A stretch of DNA of 45,860 nt from Clostridiales bacterium UBA7001 (GCA_002449785.1 DJXP01000015.1:1-45860); one strand, 5' to 3'. Shown: positions 26,153 through 35,621, counted from the stretch's first letter. Program-made: numbers and translations. Notes: generated by a model not told the origin, from the letters alone.

Positions 26153-27084
26153 TATTCAAACATCTTGTCAATTGCTTTTGAATATATATTTTTTACTATA
26201 TTATATCCATTTGGAATTTTTTTTGAAAACTTTGCCATACAAACATTACTATTTACTTCCATAACAAAAATTTCATTATTACTAGTCAAACAAATATCTA
26301 TACTTGCAAAATTTATATTTAAAACATTTCCAGTATTTAATGCAATTTTTACTATCTCATTTGCATATTCATCAGAATCATCAATTAAAACCGGTTCAGC
26401 ACTGTTAGATAAATTATGTTTCCATGAAATAATAATCTTTTCATTTTTACATGGAATATAATTTAAATTAAGATTATCCATTATATCAATATCAATACAT
26501 TCCTTTTTTTCTTTTTCATTTATAAGTAATTTCAAACTCTTAATTCCATCACCTATAACATAAGGTTTAACTTTTTTATATAAAAAAATTATTTCTCCAC
26601 ATAAATAAATAGCTCTATATTCATATTTAATATCCATATAAGGGCACGCACTTAATGAATCATTATTATTTTTAAATAATACATCAATAATTTTGTCAAT
26701 TTCATTTATGCTTTCACAACAATAAACCTCTCTACCACAACTTGAATCATTAGCTTTAATAATAACTTTGCTATTTTTCTTTAGTAATTTTTTTGCCTCA
26801 TCTATAAATTCCTTTTTATAAAAATCTTGTCTAGTAATCGGATTAAATATTATTTTATGATCAATTATTGGAACATTATTATATTTTAGTATTTCATAAG
26901 TTGCAAATTTGTCTTTTGAAACAATTTTTGAAACTGCTGAATTTAAATCAAAATTATAACCTACAATATATTTAGTTTTCGAACCTTTTTTTAATACTTT
27001 TATCCAACCATAAGAAATGCTTTCTTGTTCTATCTTTTTTTCTTTGCAAATTTCATTAATTATTTCATCAAATATTTCACCCAT
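26152..27084 (-). CDS. ATP-grasp ligase-like protein, substrate unknown
   Basis: A 310-residue protein with the ATP-grasp fold used by carboxylate-amine ligases. The middle carries KVIIKANDSSCGREV, the lysine strand and glycine-rich lid typical of the cyanophycin synthetase / GshAB-C-terminal / RimK group. It is followed by a YRAIYLCGEIIFLYKKV strand. Near the end, FASIDICL and IFVMEVNSNVCM supply the acidic and Asn metal ligands. VIGDGIKSLKLLI matches the VxGDGxxSIxELI motif seen in cyanophycin synthetases and bifunctional glutathione synthases. The N-terminal or C-terminal partner domains of those enzymes are absent, so this is a stand-alone ligase. TAGGAGAT lies close to the ATG. It follows the glycogen debranching gene after a terminator. 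The product could be a peptide tag or amino acid polymer. Confidence 0.75.
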   Translation of the reverse strand: MGEIFDEIINEICKEKKIEQESISYGWIKVLKKGSKTKYIVGYNFDLNSAVSKIVSKDKFATYEILKYNNVPIIDHKIIFNPITRQDFYKKEFIDEAKKLLKKNSKVIIKANDSSCGREVYCCESINEIDKIIDVLFKNNNDSLSACPYMDIKYEYRAIYLCGEIIFLYKKVKPYVIGDGIKSLKLLINEKEKKECIDIDIMDNLNLNYIPCKNEKIIISWKHNLSNSAEPVLIDDSDEYANEIVKIALNTGNVLNINFASIDICLTSNNEIFVMEVNSNVCMAKFSKKIPNGYNIVKNIYSKAIDKMFE

Positions 27085-27111
27085 AATATCTCCTATCTAA
27101 TTTCATTAATA

Positions 27112-27142
27112 AAAAGCGAATCAGAAATTCAGGTTCGCTTTT
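27112..27142 (-). terminator. Terminator after the debranching enzyme gene
   Basis: AAAAGCGAA pairs with TTCGCTTTT around a 13-base loop 13 bases after the stop, and the stem runs into TTTTTATT on the minus strand. Some read-through into the ATP-grasp gene, 28 bases away, is likely. Confidence 0.78.
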
Positions 27143-27154
27143 GTATTATTTATT

Positions 27155-29191
27155 CTATATTAAATTTGAAACAATCTTTAATATCTCAGATACGCTCCAA
27201 GCTTGTGAAAATGTTCCACCTGGTTTATATGGTTCTTCTGCATTATACAACTCTGAAATAGTTCCTATCCCCTCTGAATTATCTATCTCAACTTTAAAAG
27301 TTGTAAAAACAGTATTAATAAATTTTTCATATTCTATTAACATTTTTTCTTTTTCTAATCTATCTTTTTCGTCATTAATAATATTCTTCAATGAATCAAA
27401 ATATAGTCCAAATAGCCATACCCAAACAGTGCCTTGATGATAACTTCTGTCTCTTTGAACCGGACCTCCTTCATAATAAGGAATATATCCTTCTTCTGTT
27501 TTCGCCAATGTCCTTAGTCCATATTTAGTTAATAATTTGGTTTTCACAGTTTTAAATATTGTTTTTCCGATTTCAGAAGATGGTTTAATTACAGGATATG
27601 TTGTTGAAATACTGAACAACTGATTTGGTCTTATTTTATCGTCTCCTAAAACATCATACAAAGACTTCTTCTTTTTATTGTAAAAAGCAGTTTTAAATGC
27701 TTCTTGATGTTTTTTTGCTTGTTTTTTACAACTATCACTTAATTCTTTCTCATTAAATCTGTTAGCTAAGTTTTCTAATGTTTTAAGAGCATTATACCAA
27801 AGAGCATTCAATTCAACAACTTTTCCATTTCTCGGAGTAACTGCCAAATCACCAATTTTTGCATCCATCCATGTATTCTGTGTAGTTTCTGTTCCAGAAA
27901 CTAACAAATAATCTTTATCAATATAAATATTGTTATTATCTAAGTCTATTCCAGCTTTATAGCTTTCTATTATTCCTTTTAATTTATCATAAATATTATC
28001 TCTAACAAACTCATAGTCTTTAGTATACTGTAAAAATTTATTTACTTGCTCAAATAATAATAATGAAGCATCTGCACTATTATAAAGAGGTCTATTATCA
28101 AAGCCAGAATATCCATTAGGAACTAATCCGTATTTAATATCTCTTGTAAATGTTAGTAGAATTTCTTTTGCTAATTCAAATCTCTTCGTTATTAAAAATA
28201 AACCTTCATAAGCTATTAATGTATCTCTTCCCCAATCTAAAAACCATGGAAAACCAGCTATAACAGAATGTGTTCCAAAAGTTGGTCTATTGATTATAAA
28301 GCTATCTCCAGCTATAAGCAAACTTGTCATTAACTTATTGTAATCTTTTTCTTTTTTAGATAATTTAGTCTTTTTTACTAAAAGCGATGAAGAATCTATT
28401 ATACTTCTAATTCTTTCCTCTTCTTCCTTAAATACTTTATTACTATCCACTTGTTCCGTATTATCTTCTAAAGAGGCTACAAATGTAATTTCTTTTAGTT
28501 CATTAGGCTTAATACAAACTTCGTATCTTCCTGGAACAGATAGATTTTCTTCTGCATAAAAACCTCTTTCATCTTCTTTTAAATAATACATATTTCTAAA
28601 TACATCATTATTATGCTCATAATAAACTCCATCATTTAAATACATATATATAGGAAATAAAGAATGATCATCTATGTGAATTTTAACTTTATTATTATAA
28701 ATAGATTGCTTTATATTAAACTCATGATTAGTAGACATTTGATGGAAATCTCTAAAATTAATTATTGGTGCAAGTTTAAATATTGTACTATGTTTTCCAT
28801 TTTTAATTTTATATTGAACAACAACAGTATTTCTCCCATAAACCATAGAGATTTTTTTACTTATTTTTATGTCATTAACTTTATATGTATATTCAGGTAA
28901 AATATCTTTTTCGAAAGAATCTAAATATTTATACCCATCTGATATATAATTTTTACAAACATTAGTATATAAATTAAATTCTTCTCCATCAATTATTAGG
29001 CTTTCATCTACTTTTGAAATAATTAAATGTCTTTGAGCAGGTGGCATTAAAGATGCTACCAAAAGTCCATGATACCTTCTTGTATTAGCTCCTACAATAG
29101 TTGTAGAACAAAAACCTCCAATTCCATTCGATAAAATCCACTCTTTATTTAAACCATCACTTAATTCTATTTTGTTTCTATTTATTTTCAT
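27155..29191 (-). CDS. Glycogen debranching enzyme (amylo-alpha-1,6-glucosidase type)
   Basis: Predicted to hydrolyse alpha-1,6 branches in glycogen or related glucans in the cytoplasm. The 678 residues show the two-domain plan of bacterial and archaeal GDE proteins. The N-terminal beta-rich domain has WILSNGIGGFCSTTIVGANTRRYHGLL. The C-terminal (alpha/alpha)6 catalytic domain has GFPWFLDWGRDTLIAYEGL (near residue 315), PNGYSGFDNRPLYNSADASL, and AVTPRNGKVVELNALWYNAL. YHQGTVWVWLFG and FSQAWSVSEIL lie near the end. A frame extends to ATG 29227, overlapping yvcK, but GAAGGAAG a few bases before ATG 29191 supports the shorter start. It lies in the murB-yvcK-GDE run, where YvcK is itself linked to carbon metabolism. 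No glycogen synthesis genes are in view. Confidence 0.93.
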   Translation of the reverse strand: MKINRNKIELSDGLNKEWILSNGIGGFCSTTIVGANTRRYHGLLVASLMPPAQRHLIISKVDESLIIDGEEFNLYTNVCKNYISDGYKYLDSFEKDILPEYTYKVNDIKISKKISMVYGRNTVVVQYKIKNGKHSTIFKLAPIINFRDFHQMSTNHEFNIKQSIYNNKVKIHIDDHSLFPIYMYLNDGVYYEHNNDVFRNMYYLKEDERGFYAEENLSVPGRYEVCIKPNELKEITFVASLEDNTEQVDSNKVFKEEEERIRSIIDSSSLLVKKTKLSKKEKDYNKLMTSLLIAGDSFIINRPTFGTHSVIAGFPWFLDWGRDTLIAYEGLFLITKRFELAKEILLTFTRDIKYGLVPNGYSGFDNRPLYNSADASLLLFEQVNKFLQYTKDYEFVRDNIYDKLKGIIESYKAGIDLDNNNIYIDKDYLLVSGTETTQNTWMDAKIGDLAVTPRNGKVVELNALWYNALKTLENLANRFNEKELSDSCKKQAKKHQEAFKTAFYNKKKKSLYDVLGDDKIRPNQLFSISTTYPVIKPSSEIGKTIFKTVKTKLLTKYGLRTLAKTEEGYIPYYEGGPVQRDRSYHQGTVWVWLFGLYFDSLKNIINDEKDRLEKEKMLIEYEKFINTVFTTFKVEIDNSEGIGTISELYNAEEPYKPGGTFSQAWSVSEILKIVSNLI

Positions 29192-29207
29192 TTGTATTCT
29201 TCCTTCT

Positions 29208-30827
29208 CTATTTATTTCTTCTACCATGACTTCGTCTATCTTTTATACTATTTGTTCTTCTTATACTATCATAACTAAAATTTGAATCTGATTCTATTTT
29301 AGCTTTTTCCATTTTTTCAATTTCATTAGCAATTTTTCTATTTTCAGCTATTTTACTTTCAGTATTTTGAATAGATTTTACTCTATCATTATACTTCTCT
29401 TTAAATTTACTTGTTTTCCTATTATTATTATTTTTTTTCTTAATTAATTTTGTATTCTTATTTTTTTTATTTTCTTTACCAATATTTTTTTTATGTTCTT
29501 TTAAGACTGATTGAAGCAATAAGTATTCGGTATTATTTTGCATATCATGAAATTTCAAATCATTACATATCATTTCGACTATTGTTCCTGCGACAACATC
29601 TGAATTATGTCTAATTTTTTCATTTTTAATACATGATAAATTTCTTTCTATTACTTTAATGCTATATGAGCTTAAATTTTTATCATCAATTTCAACAGGT
29701 TCTGAACCTTCTTTATTATATTTTCTAATATATTCAGGAACAATTTCACCAGTATCTGCTAAACAGTAGTCTATTAAATCTGTACCAACATGCTCGTTAA
29801 TTGCTTTAAAATGATCTGATAAAGTATAATTATCTGTTTGACCTGGTTCTGTCATTATATTAGATATATAAAATCTCATTGCTTTACTATCTTTAATTGC
29901 TTTTGATACATTTTTAACCAATAAATTTGGTAAAACATTTGTATATAAACTACCTGGTCCAATAACAATAACATCTGCATCTTCAATTGCTTCTATAACT
30001 CCTGGAGCAGGTCTACAATTAGAAGGTGAAATATATATTCTGTTTATCTTTTCAAATTTTTGAACTACAATATTAGGTATTTGATCTTTTTGTTTAATTG
30101 TCGTACCATCATTTAACTCTGCACAAATTGTAATCTCATCTAATGTAACTGGAATTACTTTTCCAGTAATATTTAATACTGCTGTACTCTTTAGAATAGC
30201 TTCTGATATATTGTTATATATCTCATTCATAGCTGTCAAATATATATCTCCAAAATTTAAACCTTTAAGCCTTTCATTCTGAAAATTTAGATACATTAAT
30301 TTTCTCATGATGTCTTCTTTATCAGACATTGCTATTATACTATCTTTTATATCTTTTAAAGGCAAAGTATCTAATGCTTTTCTTGATTCAGTAGGAATAT
30401 TTCCATAATCAGTCATTGTAACAATTGCTGTTATATTATTTGTATATTTTTTAAATCCTTCTATTACTGTATTTAATCCTTGTCCTCCACCAATAACTAC
30501 AATTTTAGGACCTTCTTCATAAACTCTTTTATTAAAAATCAAAGATTTTATATTATGTTGTGCTTTTTTGCCTTTATCTGTAGAAGTGTTATTTGCTTCA
30601 ATAATAATTTCTAAACTTCTTTTTTGTATATAGACTATTCCTACAACAATAGCTATAAATCCTATAACAAATATGACAACCGTTTTTCCTAGTTCAAAAA
30701 AAGTAATCTCTTCTGAAACTAATATTTTTGCAATACCATAACAAGTTAAAACAATACCTACTAAAATTAAAAGTATCCATCTTTTAACTTTAGTACTTGC
30801 TTTAAACCATTCAAAAAAAGATTTCAT
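29208..30827 (-). CDS. yvcK: YvcK/CofD-like gluconeogenesis factor with membrane anchor and basic tail
   Basis: YvcK proteins are UDP-sugar-binding regulators needed for growth on gluconeogenic carbon and for cell shape in Bacillus. This 539-residue version has two N-terminal membrane segments (about 15-36 and 48-68). The CofD-like Rossmann domain follows: VVIGGGQGLNTVIEG (111-125), TMTDYGNIPTESRKAL, VIGPGSLYTNVLPNLL and ISNIMTEPGQTDNYTLSDH. From about 450 comes a tail very rich in Lys, Asn and Arg with coiled-coil character. Soluble YvcK proteins are near 320 residues, so both ends are additions. Its ATG overlaps the murB stop (TAATG), showing translational coupling. The family call is firm and the role of the tail unknown. 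Confidence 0.92.
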   Translation of the reverse strand: MKSFFEWFKASTKVKRWILLILVGIVLTCYGIAKILVSEEITFFELGKTVVIFVIGFIAIVVGIVYIQKRSLEIIIEANNTSTDKGKKAQHNIKSLIFNKRVYEEGPKIVVIGGGQGLNTVIEGFKKYTNNITAIVTMTDYGNIPTESRKALDTLPLKDIKDSIIAMSDKEDIMRKLMYLNFQNERLKGLNFGDIYLTAMNEIYNNISEAILKSTAVLNITGKVIPVTLDEITICAELNDGTTIKQKDQIPNIVVQKFEKINRIYISPSNCRPAPGVIEAIEDADVIVIGPGSLYTNVLPNLLVKNVSKAIKDSKAMRFYISNIMTEPGQTDNYTLSDHFKAINEHVGTDLIDYCLADTGEIVPEYIRKYNKEGSEPVEIDDKNLSSYSIKVIERNLSCIKNEKIRHNSDVVAGTIVEMICNDLKFHDMQNNTEYLLLQSVLKEHKKNIGKENKKNKNTKLIKKKNNNNRKTSKFKEKYNDRVKSIQNTESKIAENRKIANEIEKMEKAKIESDSNFSYDSIRRTNSIKDRRSHGRRNK

Positions 30828-31744
30828 TATTTTTCATCTCCTAATACTATAATTTCTGTTTCTATGTCTATTTTGAATTTAGCTTTTACATTTTTCTTAA
30901 TATAATCAATCAAATCTAAAACTTCTTTAGATGATGCTGAACCTTTGTTTATGATAAAACCTGCATGTTTTTGTGAAACTTCAGCATCTCCAATACTATA
31001 TCCTTTAAGCCCACATTCATCAATTAATTTTGCTGTAATATAATTATCTTTTCTTTTAAAAACACTTCCTGCATTTGGATATTCCAAAGGTTGTTTTTCT
31101 CTTCTATTTTTCATATATTCATCTATTTTAGCTTTTATTTCATTAGAATTACCTTTTTTTAATTTCAATGTTGTTTCTAAAATAATTACATTTATTCTTG
31201 AAAAAATACTATTCCTATATGAAAATTCATGAGAAGAAGCTTCAAGAGTCTTTATTTTCCCATCATAAGTCATATATTTTGTTTTAAAAACAATATCTTT
31301 CATTTCCATTCCATATGCACCTGCATTCATACGAAGTGCACCTCCAATTGTACCTGGAATACCAGATAAAAATTCAATACCACTAACTTCCTCTTTTATT
31401 GCTATATTTGAAAGAGTACTTAAAGACATACCGGATTGTACTGTAATATATACATCATCTAAATTATTTCTTATTTTAAAGTCTTTTAATTCTAACTTTA
31501 TAACAAATCCTTTAATTCCACCTTCTCGCACTAATAAATTAGTACCATTACCAACAATTGTAATATTTATTTTATTTGAAGTAGCAATATCAATAATTTT
31601 TTTTAAATTTTCAATAGTATCAATTTTCAAAAAATATTCAGCATTTCCACCAATTTTGAAAGAAGTATGTTTTGACATTGGCTCATTTTTAAGAATACTC
31701 TTTTCTTTTAAAACCGCATGCAAACTCTTATCAATACTTTCCAT
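30827..31744 (-). CDS. murB: UDP-N-acetylenolpyruvoylglucosamine reductase
   Basis: Reduces UDP-GlcNAc-enolpyruvate to UDP-MurNAc in peptidoglycan synthesis, using FAD and NADPH. The 305 residues fit the type II MurB of Gram-positives. Visible motifs are MSKHTSFKIGGNAEYF, the FAD-binding VGNGTNLLVREGG, FLSGIPGTIGGALRMNAGAYG, YRNSIF, and PLEYPNAGSVFKR with the catalytic serine. KHAGFIINKG lies near the end. The frame extends 18 codons upstream to 31798, but AGAGGTGA eight bases before ATG 31744 decides the start. One base is shared with yvcK, which is translationally coupled. Confidence 0.96.
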   Translation of the reverse strand: MESIDKSLHAVLKEKSILKNEPMSKHTSFKIGGNAEYFLKIDTIENLKKIIDIATSNKINITIVGNGTNLLVREGGIKGFVIKLELKDFKIRNNLDDVYITVQSGMSLSTLSNIAIKEEVSGIEFLSGIPGTIGGALRMNAGAYGMEMKDIVFKTKYMTYDGKIKTLEASSHEFSYRNSIFSRINVIILETTLKLKKGNSNEIKAKIDEYMKNRREKQPLEYPNAGSVFKRKDNYITAKLIDECGLKGYSIGDAEVSQKHAGFIINKGSASSKEVLDLIDYIKKNVKAKFKIDIETEIIVLGDEK

Positions 31745-31834
31745 TTGCTTTTTCACCTCTAGCATTTTATTCAACTTACGATATTTGTAATATATCATTT
31801 ATTATACTTTTTTACAAGACTAAATAAATAAAAA

Positions 31835-31858
31835 GAGTATAAAACTTCTTTTATACTC
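31835..31858 (-). terminator. Terminator after the glycosyltransferase gene
   Basis: A 10-bp stem (GAGTATAAAA with TTTTATACTC) and 4-base loop, followed on the minus strand by TTTTTATTTATTT. It separates the glycosyltransferase from murB. Confidence 0.85.
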
Positions 31859-31892
31859 CTTTTATTTATACATCAATTTTACTAATTATAAT

Positions 31893-33128
31893 CTATTTAA
31901 TAGTAGAAACTTCAGCAATATTAATATCTCTAACATGTTCTATTTTTTCCCACTTAGTATCTGGTTTTATTAAACATTTTAAATTAATTAAAATCCATGA
32001 ACCCAAGAATAATGGATAGCATAAAATACCAAATAACATTGGTTTAATTTCCCTTTTATCAAGAGCCATTATTGCAGTTCCCGTAATAACTGGTAAAATA
32101 AATGTTGCTATTAAATATCTTGCATAATTGCCTATTAGTTCAGCAAATGTCATTTCAGCTCCAAAATATAATATTGTATTTAAACCAAGTAATATAAATG
32201 TTAATATCATCATTGGAATACCAAACATATAAAGTAATCCATCAAAATTCATAAATGTTTTATTCTCTATAACGCCTTTTGCTAAATCTCTTGTGTAATG
32301 TTTCATACATTGAAGATGACCTACTGTCCATCTAGAACGTTGTGACCAACTTTGAGAAAAGTTTACTGGTTGTTCATCATAAACGATTGCATCAGTTGCC
32401 CAACCTAACTTTCTTCCGCTAGCAATATTAATTAGAGAAAATTCTATATCTTCTGTTAAAGTTATTGTTTGCCATCCATTAGGCTTAATTAAATCAAATT
32501 TAACCATAAATCCAGTCCCATTTATTAGTGGAGATAAACCTAAATTATATCTAGCTAAATGGTAAAATCTATTCATCATCCAGTAAAAAATTGCATATCC
32601 AGAAGATACCCATGAATCTGTTGGATTTTTGATATCTCTGTATCCTTGAACAATTTCTTCGCCTTGACATAGTTTTTTATTCATATTTTTTATAAAATTT
32701 TTATCTACTATATTATCTGCATCGAACACACAAAATGCATCGTAATCAGCATTCTCATCAATTTTTTGTTTTAAAAACCAATTTAATGCATATCCTTTTG
32801 TTTTATGCATTTCATCAAATCTTTTATAAACCTTAGCACCTGCTTCTTTTGCTATTTCAGCAGTTCTATCAGTACAATTATCTGCTATAACATAAACATC
32901 ATATAATTCTTTAGGATAATCTTGATTATTTAAGCTTTCAACCAAATTTTTTATAACATTTTCTTCGTTATGAGCAGGAACAATTGCCATAAATTTATGT
33001 TCTTTTTCAATAATTAGTTTTTTATCCTTTAATTTAATTAATGAACAAAAGCTAACTATTATTTGATAGGCCCAATAAATGGTAATAAGCCATATAAGAG
33101 CTTGTTGTAAAAGATAAATATATTTCAT
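31893..33128 (-). CDS. Membrane glycosyltransferase, family 2, BcsA/hyaluronan synthase-like
   Basis: A 411-residue inner-face glycosyltransferase that would use a nucleotide sugar to build or extend a cell-surface polysaccharide. An N-terminal membrane segment (about 8-30) precedes the GT-A domain. There VPAHNEEN (50-57) and DNCTD bind nucleotide, DAD (136-138) is the metal-binding motif, TED (225-227) holds the probable catalytic Asp, and QRSRW (263-267) matches the Q-x-x-R-W motif of processive synthases. Three or so membrane segments follow (about 290-395). It is monocistronic, with a consensus promoter, AGAGGGG before the ATG, and a terminator. The sugar and polymer are unknown; there is no neighbouring capsule cluster. 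Confidence 0.9.
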   Translation of the reverse strand: MKYIYLLQQALIWLITIYWAYQIIVSFCSLIKLKDKKLIIEKEHKFMAIVPAHNEENVIKNLVESLNNQDYPKELYDVYVIADNCTDRTAEIAKEAGAKVYKRFDEMHKTKGYALNWFLKQKIDENADYDAFCVFDADNIVDKNFIKNMNKKLCQGEEIVQGYRDIKNPTDSWVSSGYAIFYWMMNRFYHLARYNLGLSPLINGTGFMVKFDLIKPNGWQTITLTEDIEFSLINIASGRKLGWATDAIVYDEQPVNFSQSWSQRSRWTVGHLQCMKHYTRDLAKGVIENKTFMNFDGLLYMFGIPMMILTFILLGLNTILYFGAEMTFAELIGNYARYLIATFILPVITGTAIMALDKREIKPMLFGILCYPLFLGSWILINLKCLIKPDTKWEKIEHVRDINIAEVSTIK

Positions 33129-33164
33129 ATTTTCCCCTCTTTCAATTTATTCACTCTAAAATTT

Positions 33165-33193
33165 AGTATAACATTTTATGGAAATTTTTTCAA
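33165..33193 (-). promoter_or_regulatory. Promoter of the glycosyltransferase gene
   Basis: TTGAAA (33188-33193), 17 bp and TATACT (33165-33170) on the minus strand, about 36 bp before the ATG. No clear terminator was found for pnp in the interval, so some read-through from pnp is possible. Confidence 0.78.
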
Positions 33194-33263
33194 GTACTTC
33201 TGATAATTTGTAATATTTAAATATATATTATTATATGTATTTAATAAATATATTATAACAAAA

Positions 33264-35372
33264 CTATTCTTCTGTATATAAATCTTTTCTTGTCAAATTT
33301 ATTCTTCCTTGATCATCTATTTCATATACTTTTACTGTAACTTCATCACCTATTTTTAAGACATCTTCAACCTTATTTATTCGTTCTTTTGAAATTTTGG
33401 AAATATGAAGTAGTCCTTCTTTTCCTCCTCCCAAATCTATAAAAGCCCCAAAATTCATTATTTTGTCTACTTTACCAGTATATATACCATTTAATTCAAT
33501 TTCTCTAGTTAAATTTTCAATTATATTTTGAGCCTTTCTTGCAGCATCTATATCATCAGAATAAATAAATACTGTTCCATCTTCTTCTATATCTATTTTA
33601 ACACCAGTTTCTTCAATTATTTTATTAATTACTTTTCCACCAGAACCAATAACATCTTTAATTTTTTCTGGATTAATTTTCATATTTATAATCTTAGGAG
33701 CATATTTTGAAATTTCTGGTCTAGGACTTGCAATTTGCGGTGCCATTATATCATCTAATATATATTTTCTTGCCTTTTCTGTTCTTTCAAATGCTTCTGC
33801 AATAATCTCATAACTTAATCCATCAACTTTTATATCTACTTGTATTGCAGTTATTCCATCTCTTGTTCCACCAACTTTAAAATCCATATCTCCAAAAAAA
33901 TCTTCAATTCCTTGAATATCAGTAATAACAACATATTTGCTTGGATCATTTTCATCTGTAATTAATCCTGTAGAAATACCTGCAACTGGTTTTTTTATAG
34001 GTACACCTGCATCCATAAGTGCAAGAGTTGAAGCACAAATACTTCCCTGAGAAGTTGAACCATTTGAACTTAAAATTTCTGATACTACTCTTATAGAATA
34101 TGGAAACTCATCAACAGAAGGTAAAACAGGTACCAAAGCTTTTTCAGCTAAAGCTCCATGTCCAATTTCTCTTCTACCAGGTCCTCTTGATGATTTTGCT
34201 TCTCCAACACTATAACCAGGAAAATTATATTGATGCATATATCTTTTGGCTTCTTCTGTATCTATTCCATCCAAAATTTGTTCTTCACTTTTCATTCCAA
34301 GAGTAACTATAGATAAAACTTGAGTTCTTCCTCTATTAAATAATCCACTTCCATGAACCCTTGGAATTAAACCTACTTCACATGAAAGAGGTCTTATGTC
34401 ATATATTCCTCTTCCATCTACTCTTTTGCCTTCATCTAAAATTAGTCTTCTAACAGTTTTCTTTTCTAATTTATACAAAGCATCTTTTATTTGTGATTCG
34501 TCTTCTTCAGCTTTTTCTTCCCCATATTTTTCAGTATACCATAATATCACATCTTCTGTAAGCTTATCAATTTTTGCATCTCTTTCTGGTTTATCAACAG
34601 TTTGAACATCTTGTTTCATTCTTTCAGCAAATTCATTAGAAATAATTTCATATATTTCTTCATTAATAGCAAATGATTTATATTCAAATTTAGTTTTTCC
34701 AATTTCATCTTTTATATCTTGTATAAATTTACAAATTTTTTTAATTTCTACATGTGCTTCTTTAATAGCCTCTAGCATTGTATTATTAGGTATTTCCTCA
34801 GCACCTGCTTCAATCATTGCAATTTTATCAGCAGTTCCTGCAACAGTTAAAGTTAATTTACTATTTTTTCTTTCTTCTTCAGTAGGATTAATTACAATTT
34901 TATTATCAACATAACCAACAGCAACAGCTGCAGTTGGTCCGCCAAAAGGAATATCTGATATTGAAAGAGCACATGATGCACCAATCATACTACAGACTTC
35001 TGGTGAGCAATCTTGTTCAACAGATAAAACTAAACAACTGATAACTACATCATTTCTAAAATCTTTTGGAAACAAAGGTCTTAAAGGTCTATCAATTGCT
35101 CTAGCTGTTAATATTGCTTTTTCTGTTGGCTTTCCTTCCCTCTTTGTAAAAGATCCTGGAATTTTTCCAACAGAATATAATCTTTCTTCATAATCTACTG
35201 ATAATGGAAAAAAATCAATTCCTTCTTTAGGCTCTTTTGAAGCAGTAACATTTACAAGTACAGTAGTGTCACCATATTTTACAAGAACACTTCCATTTGC
35301 AAGTCCTGCCATTTTTCCTGTTTCAATTGTTAGTTTTCTTCCTGCTAAAACCATACTATAAGTTTTTAACAT
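33264..35372 (-). CDS. pnp: Polyribonucleotide nucleotidyltransferase (PNPase)
   Basis: A 3'-to-5' phosphorolytic exoribonuclease in RNA turnover. The 702 residues match the family. In order: the first RNase PH domain (KYGDTTVLVNVTASKEPKEG, GSFTKREGKPTEKAIL); the helical linker; a second RNase PH domain with GRTQVLSIVTLG, SSRGPGRREIGHGALAEKAL, SNGSTSQGSICASTLALMDA and KVGGTRDGITAIQ; KH near 567 (VIGSGGKVIN); and S1 near 626 (GKVDKIMNFGAFIDLGGGKE). GGGAGG precedes the ATG by nine bases. A strong stem-loop in the leader suggests post-transcriptional autocontrol as in E. coli pnp, though this is inference. Confidence 0.98.
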   Translation of the reverse strand: MLKTYSMVLAGRKLTIETGKMAGLANGSVLVKYGDTTVLVNVTASKEPKEGIDFFPLSVDYEERLYSVGKIPGSFTKREGKPTEKAILTARAIDRPLRPLFPKDFRNDVVISCLVLSVEQDCSPEVCSMIGASCALSISDIPFGGPTAAVAVGYVDNKIVINPTEEERKNSKLTLTVAGTADKIAMIEAGAEEIPNNTMLEAIKEAHVEIKKICKFIQDIKDEIGKTKFEYKSFAINEEIYEIISNEFAERMKQDVQTVDKPERDAKIDKLTEDVILWYTEKYGEEKAEEDESQIKDALYKLEKKTVRRLILDEGKRVDGRGIYDIRPLSCEVGLIPRVHGSGLFNRGRTQVLSIVTLGMKSEEQILDGIDTEEAKRYMHQYNFPGYSVGEAKSSRGPGRREIGHGALAEKALVPVLPSVDEFPYSIRVVSEILSSNGSTSQGSICASTLALMDAGVPIKKPVAGISTGLITDENDPSKYVVITDIQGIEDFFGDMDFKVGGTRDGITAIQVDIKVDGLSYEIIAEAFERTEKARKYILDDIMAPQIASPRPEISKYAPKIINMKINPEKIKDVIGSGGKVINKIIEETGVKIDIEEDGTVFIYSDDIDAARKAQNIIENLTREIELNGIYTGKVDKIMNFGAFIDLGGGKEGLLHISKISKERINKVEDVLKIGDEVTVKVYEIDDQGRINLTRKDLYTEE

Positions 35373-35399
35373 TTTACATTTCCTCCCTTTACTCGCTTT

Positions 35400-35502
35400 G
35401 CTTGTAATCTGTACTTCTAAATAATAAGATTCAAGCTTATAGTTAAATTATTTGAAATGTAACCTCTAAAATATACTTTATTTATAAGTACATTTTACAA
35501 GC
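35400..35502 (-). promoter_or_regulatory. Long stem-loop in the pnp leader
   Basis: On the minus strand the two arms pair over 8 + 7 + 7 bp: GCTTGTAA/TTACAAGC, TGTACTT/AAGTACA and TAAATAA/TTATTTA. They are interrupted by a 2x2 and a 1x1 internal loop and cap a 53-base loop. It begins about 20 bases from the predicted transcript start and ends just upstream of the Shine-Dalgarno. It is not followed by a U run, so it is a leader structure rather than a terminator. Confidence 0.75.
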
Positions 35503-35529
35503 TACTCTTCCAAAAATTTAACCGCTGTT

Positions 35530-35558
35530 ATTTTATTATAAAATAAGTATTTTTTCAA
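35530..35558 (-). promoter_or_regulatory. Promoter of pnp
   Basis: TTGAAA (35553-35558), 17 bp and TAAAAT (35530-35535) on the minus strand, giving a leader of about 150 bases that contains the long stem-loop. Confidence 0.65.
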
Positions 35559-35592
35559 TAGAAAAAGCAAATATTTTGTTTAATTTCGCATT

Positions 35593-35621
35593 TTGACTAT
35601 TTTATAATTTTTTGATATAAT
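35593..35621 (+). promoter_or_regulatory. Promoter of the 180-aa membrane protein
   Basis: TTGACT (35593-35598), 17 bp and TATAAT (35616-35621) on the plus strand, 45 bp before the TTG start. It is back to back with the pnp promoter. Confidence 0.8.
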
